Source: UBA1231 sp045123185 (GTDB lineage Bacteria > Bacillota_I > Bacilli_A > ML615J-28 > CAG-313). Taken from it: 5,937 nt of DNA. Location of the stretch: contig JBGVIL010000043.1 of assembly GCA_045123185.1 (NCBI GenBank), positions 1 through 5,937 of the forward strand, given 5' to 3'. Below are positions 5,803 to 5,937 of this stretch, in pieces (position 1 is the first letter of the stretch; each line of letters opens with the position of its first letter). Under the pieces are notes generated by a model. The model was not told where the DNA came from. It made no database searches and saw only the letters and a list, made by a program, of their open reading frames with translations. The position numbers were made by a program, and so were the translations under genes.

Positions 5803-5937
5803 CAATTATATAAAAGAAAATACCCAAGTGACCATATCACAATAGGTATCATTAATATCGCTGTTGCAACAATAATAGTTTTACAAAATCTTTTAGTCAT
5901 TTTATCTTGTGTTTCTAACATTTTATTAAATAAAGAA
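5802..5937 (-). CDS. Small single-span membrane protein, 5' end probably outside the window
   Basis: The frame is open from the right edge to TGA at 5802-5804. Visible sequence includes NKMLETQDKMTKRFCK followed by a hydrophobic segment (TIIVATAILMIPIVIWSLGYF) and a short tail. An ATG at 5921 would give 39 residues, but no Shine-Dalgarno site precedes it, nor the ATG at 5900, so the true start is more likely a few codons beyond the edge. Short proteins with an E-x-x-x-K-x-T-K-R-type basic stretch followed by one membrane span occur near lysis and tail genes of Firmicutes phages. The positive residues before the span suggest a cytoplasmic N-terminus. Function is unknown; a holin-like or lysis-accessory role is a guess from position. 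Confidence 0.6.
   Translation of the reverse strand, partial: SLFNKMLETQDKMTKRFCKTIIVATAILMIPIVIWSLGYFLLYN

Noticed and set aside
1..5937. Stop-codon reassignment, as in some gut phages
   Set aside because: TAA, TAG and TGA all end genes at positions that fit the next ribosome site, and no long frame needs readthrough.
5706..5937. Promoter or terminator among the small genes
   Set aside because: AT-rich stretches resemble -10 boxes by chance, but there is no paired -35 box with proper spacing and no GC-rich hairpin followed by T.

Overview
The window reads as part of the late structural region of a tailed phage or prophage from a low-GC, Gram-positive (Firmicutes/Clostridia-like) host. The DNA is strongly AT-rich. 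Most genes have Shine-Dalgarno sites close to the Bacillota consensus (AAGGAGGTGAT-like), and the proteins match typical Gram-positive phage families: an XhlA-like coiled-coil plus membrane protein, a tail-fibre protein with an NPSLLYGGTWE motif, and fibre-type modular proteins. TAA, TAG and TGA all act as ordinary stops, so the standard bacterial code applies.

Every supportable gene is on the minus strand and is transcribed from high to low coordinates, with gaps of only a few bases. The order is: (1) a small single-span membrane protein running off the right edge (5802-5937); (2) a 26-residue, very basic peptide (5709-5789); (3) an XhlA-like membrane protein (5445-5705); (4) a 66-residue phage protein (5233-5433); (5) a 234-residue tail-fibre-like protein (4524-5228); (6) a 337-residue appendage protein with an Ig-like region (3506-4519); (7) a 298-residue fibre protein with a coiled coil and a Tyr/Asp-rich octad repeat (2597-3493); (8) a very large modular protein, at least 863 residues, that starts at a TTG codon and runs off the left edge (1-2590). 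Several stop codons lie inside or beside the next gene's Shine-Dalgarno site, so the genes are probably one translationally coupled operon. No stretch over 300 bases lacks a gene, and I see no convincing terminator, promoter, tRNA, CRISPR array or mobile element.

The most interesting object is gene 8. Its N-terminus is a duplicated phage-fibre-type module. It is followed by a lamin-tail-like (LTD) beta-sandwich, a purple-acid-phosphatase-type FnIII-like domain, and a binuclear metallophosphoesterase domain with all metal ligands in place but GNND instead of the usual GNH(D/E). My inference is that this is a virion-borne phosphoesterase, perhaps acting on phosphate-containing host surface polymers during adsorption. 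Genes 5-8 together look like a set of receptor-binding or fibre components. Genes 1-3 look like a small-membrane-protein (lysis-associated) group placed just upstream.
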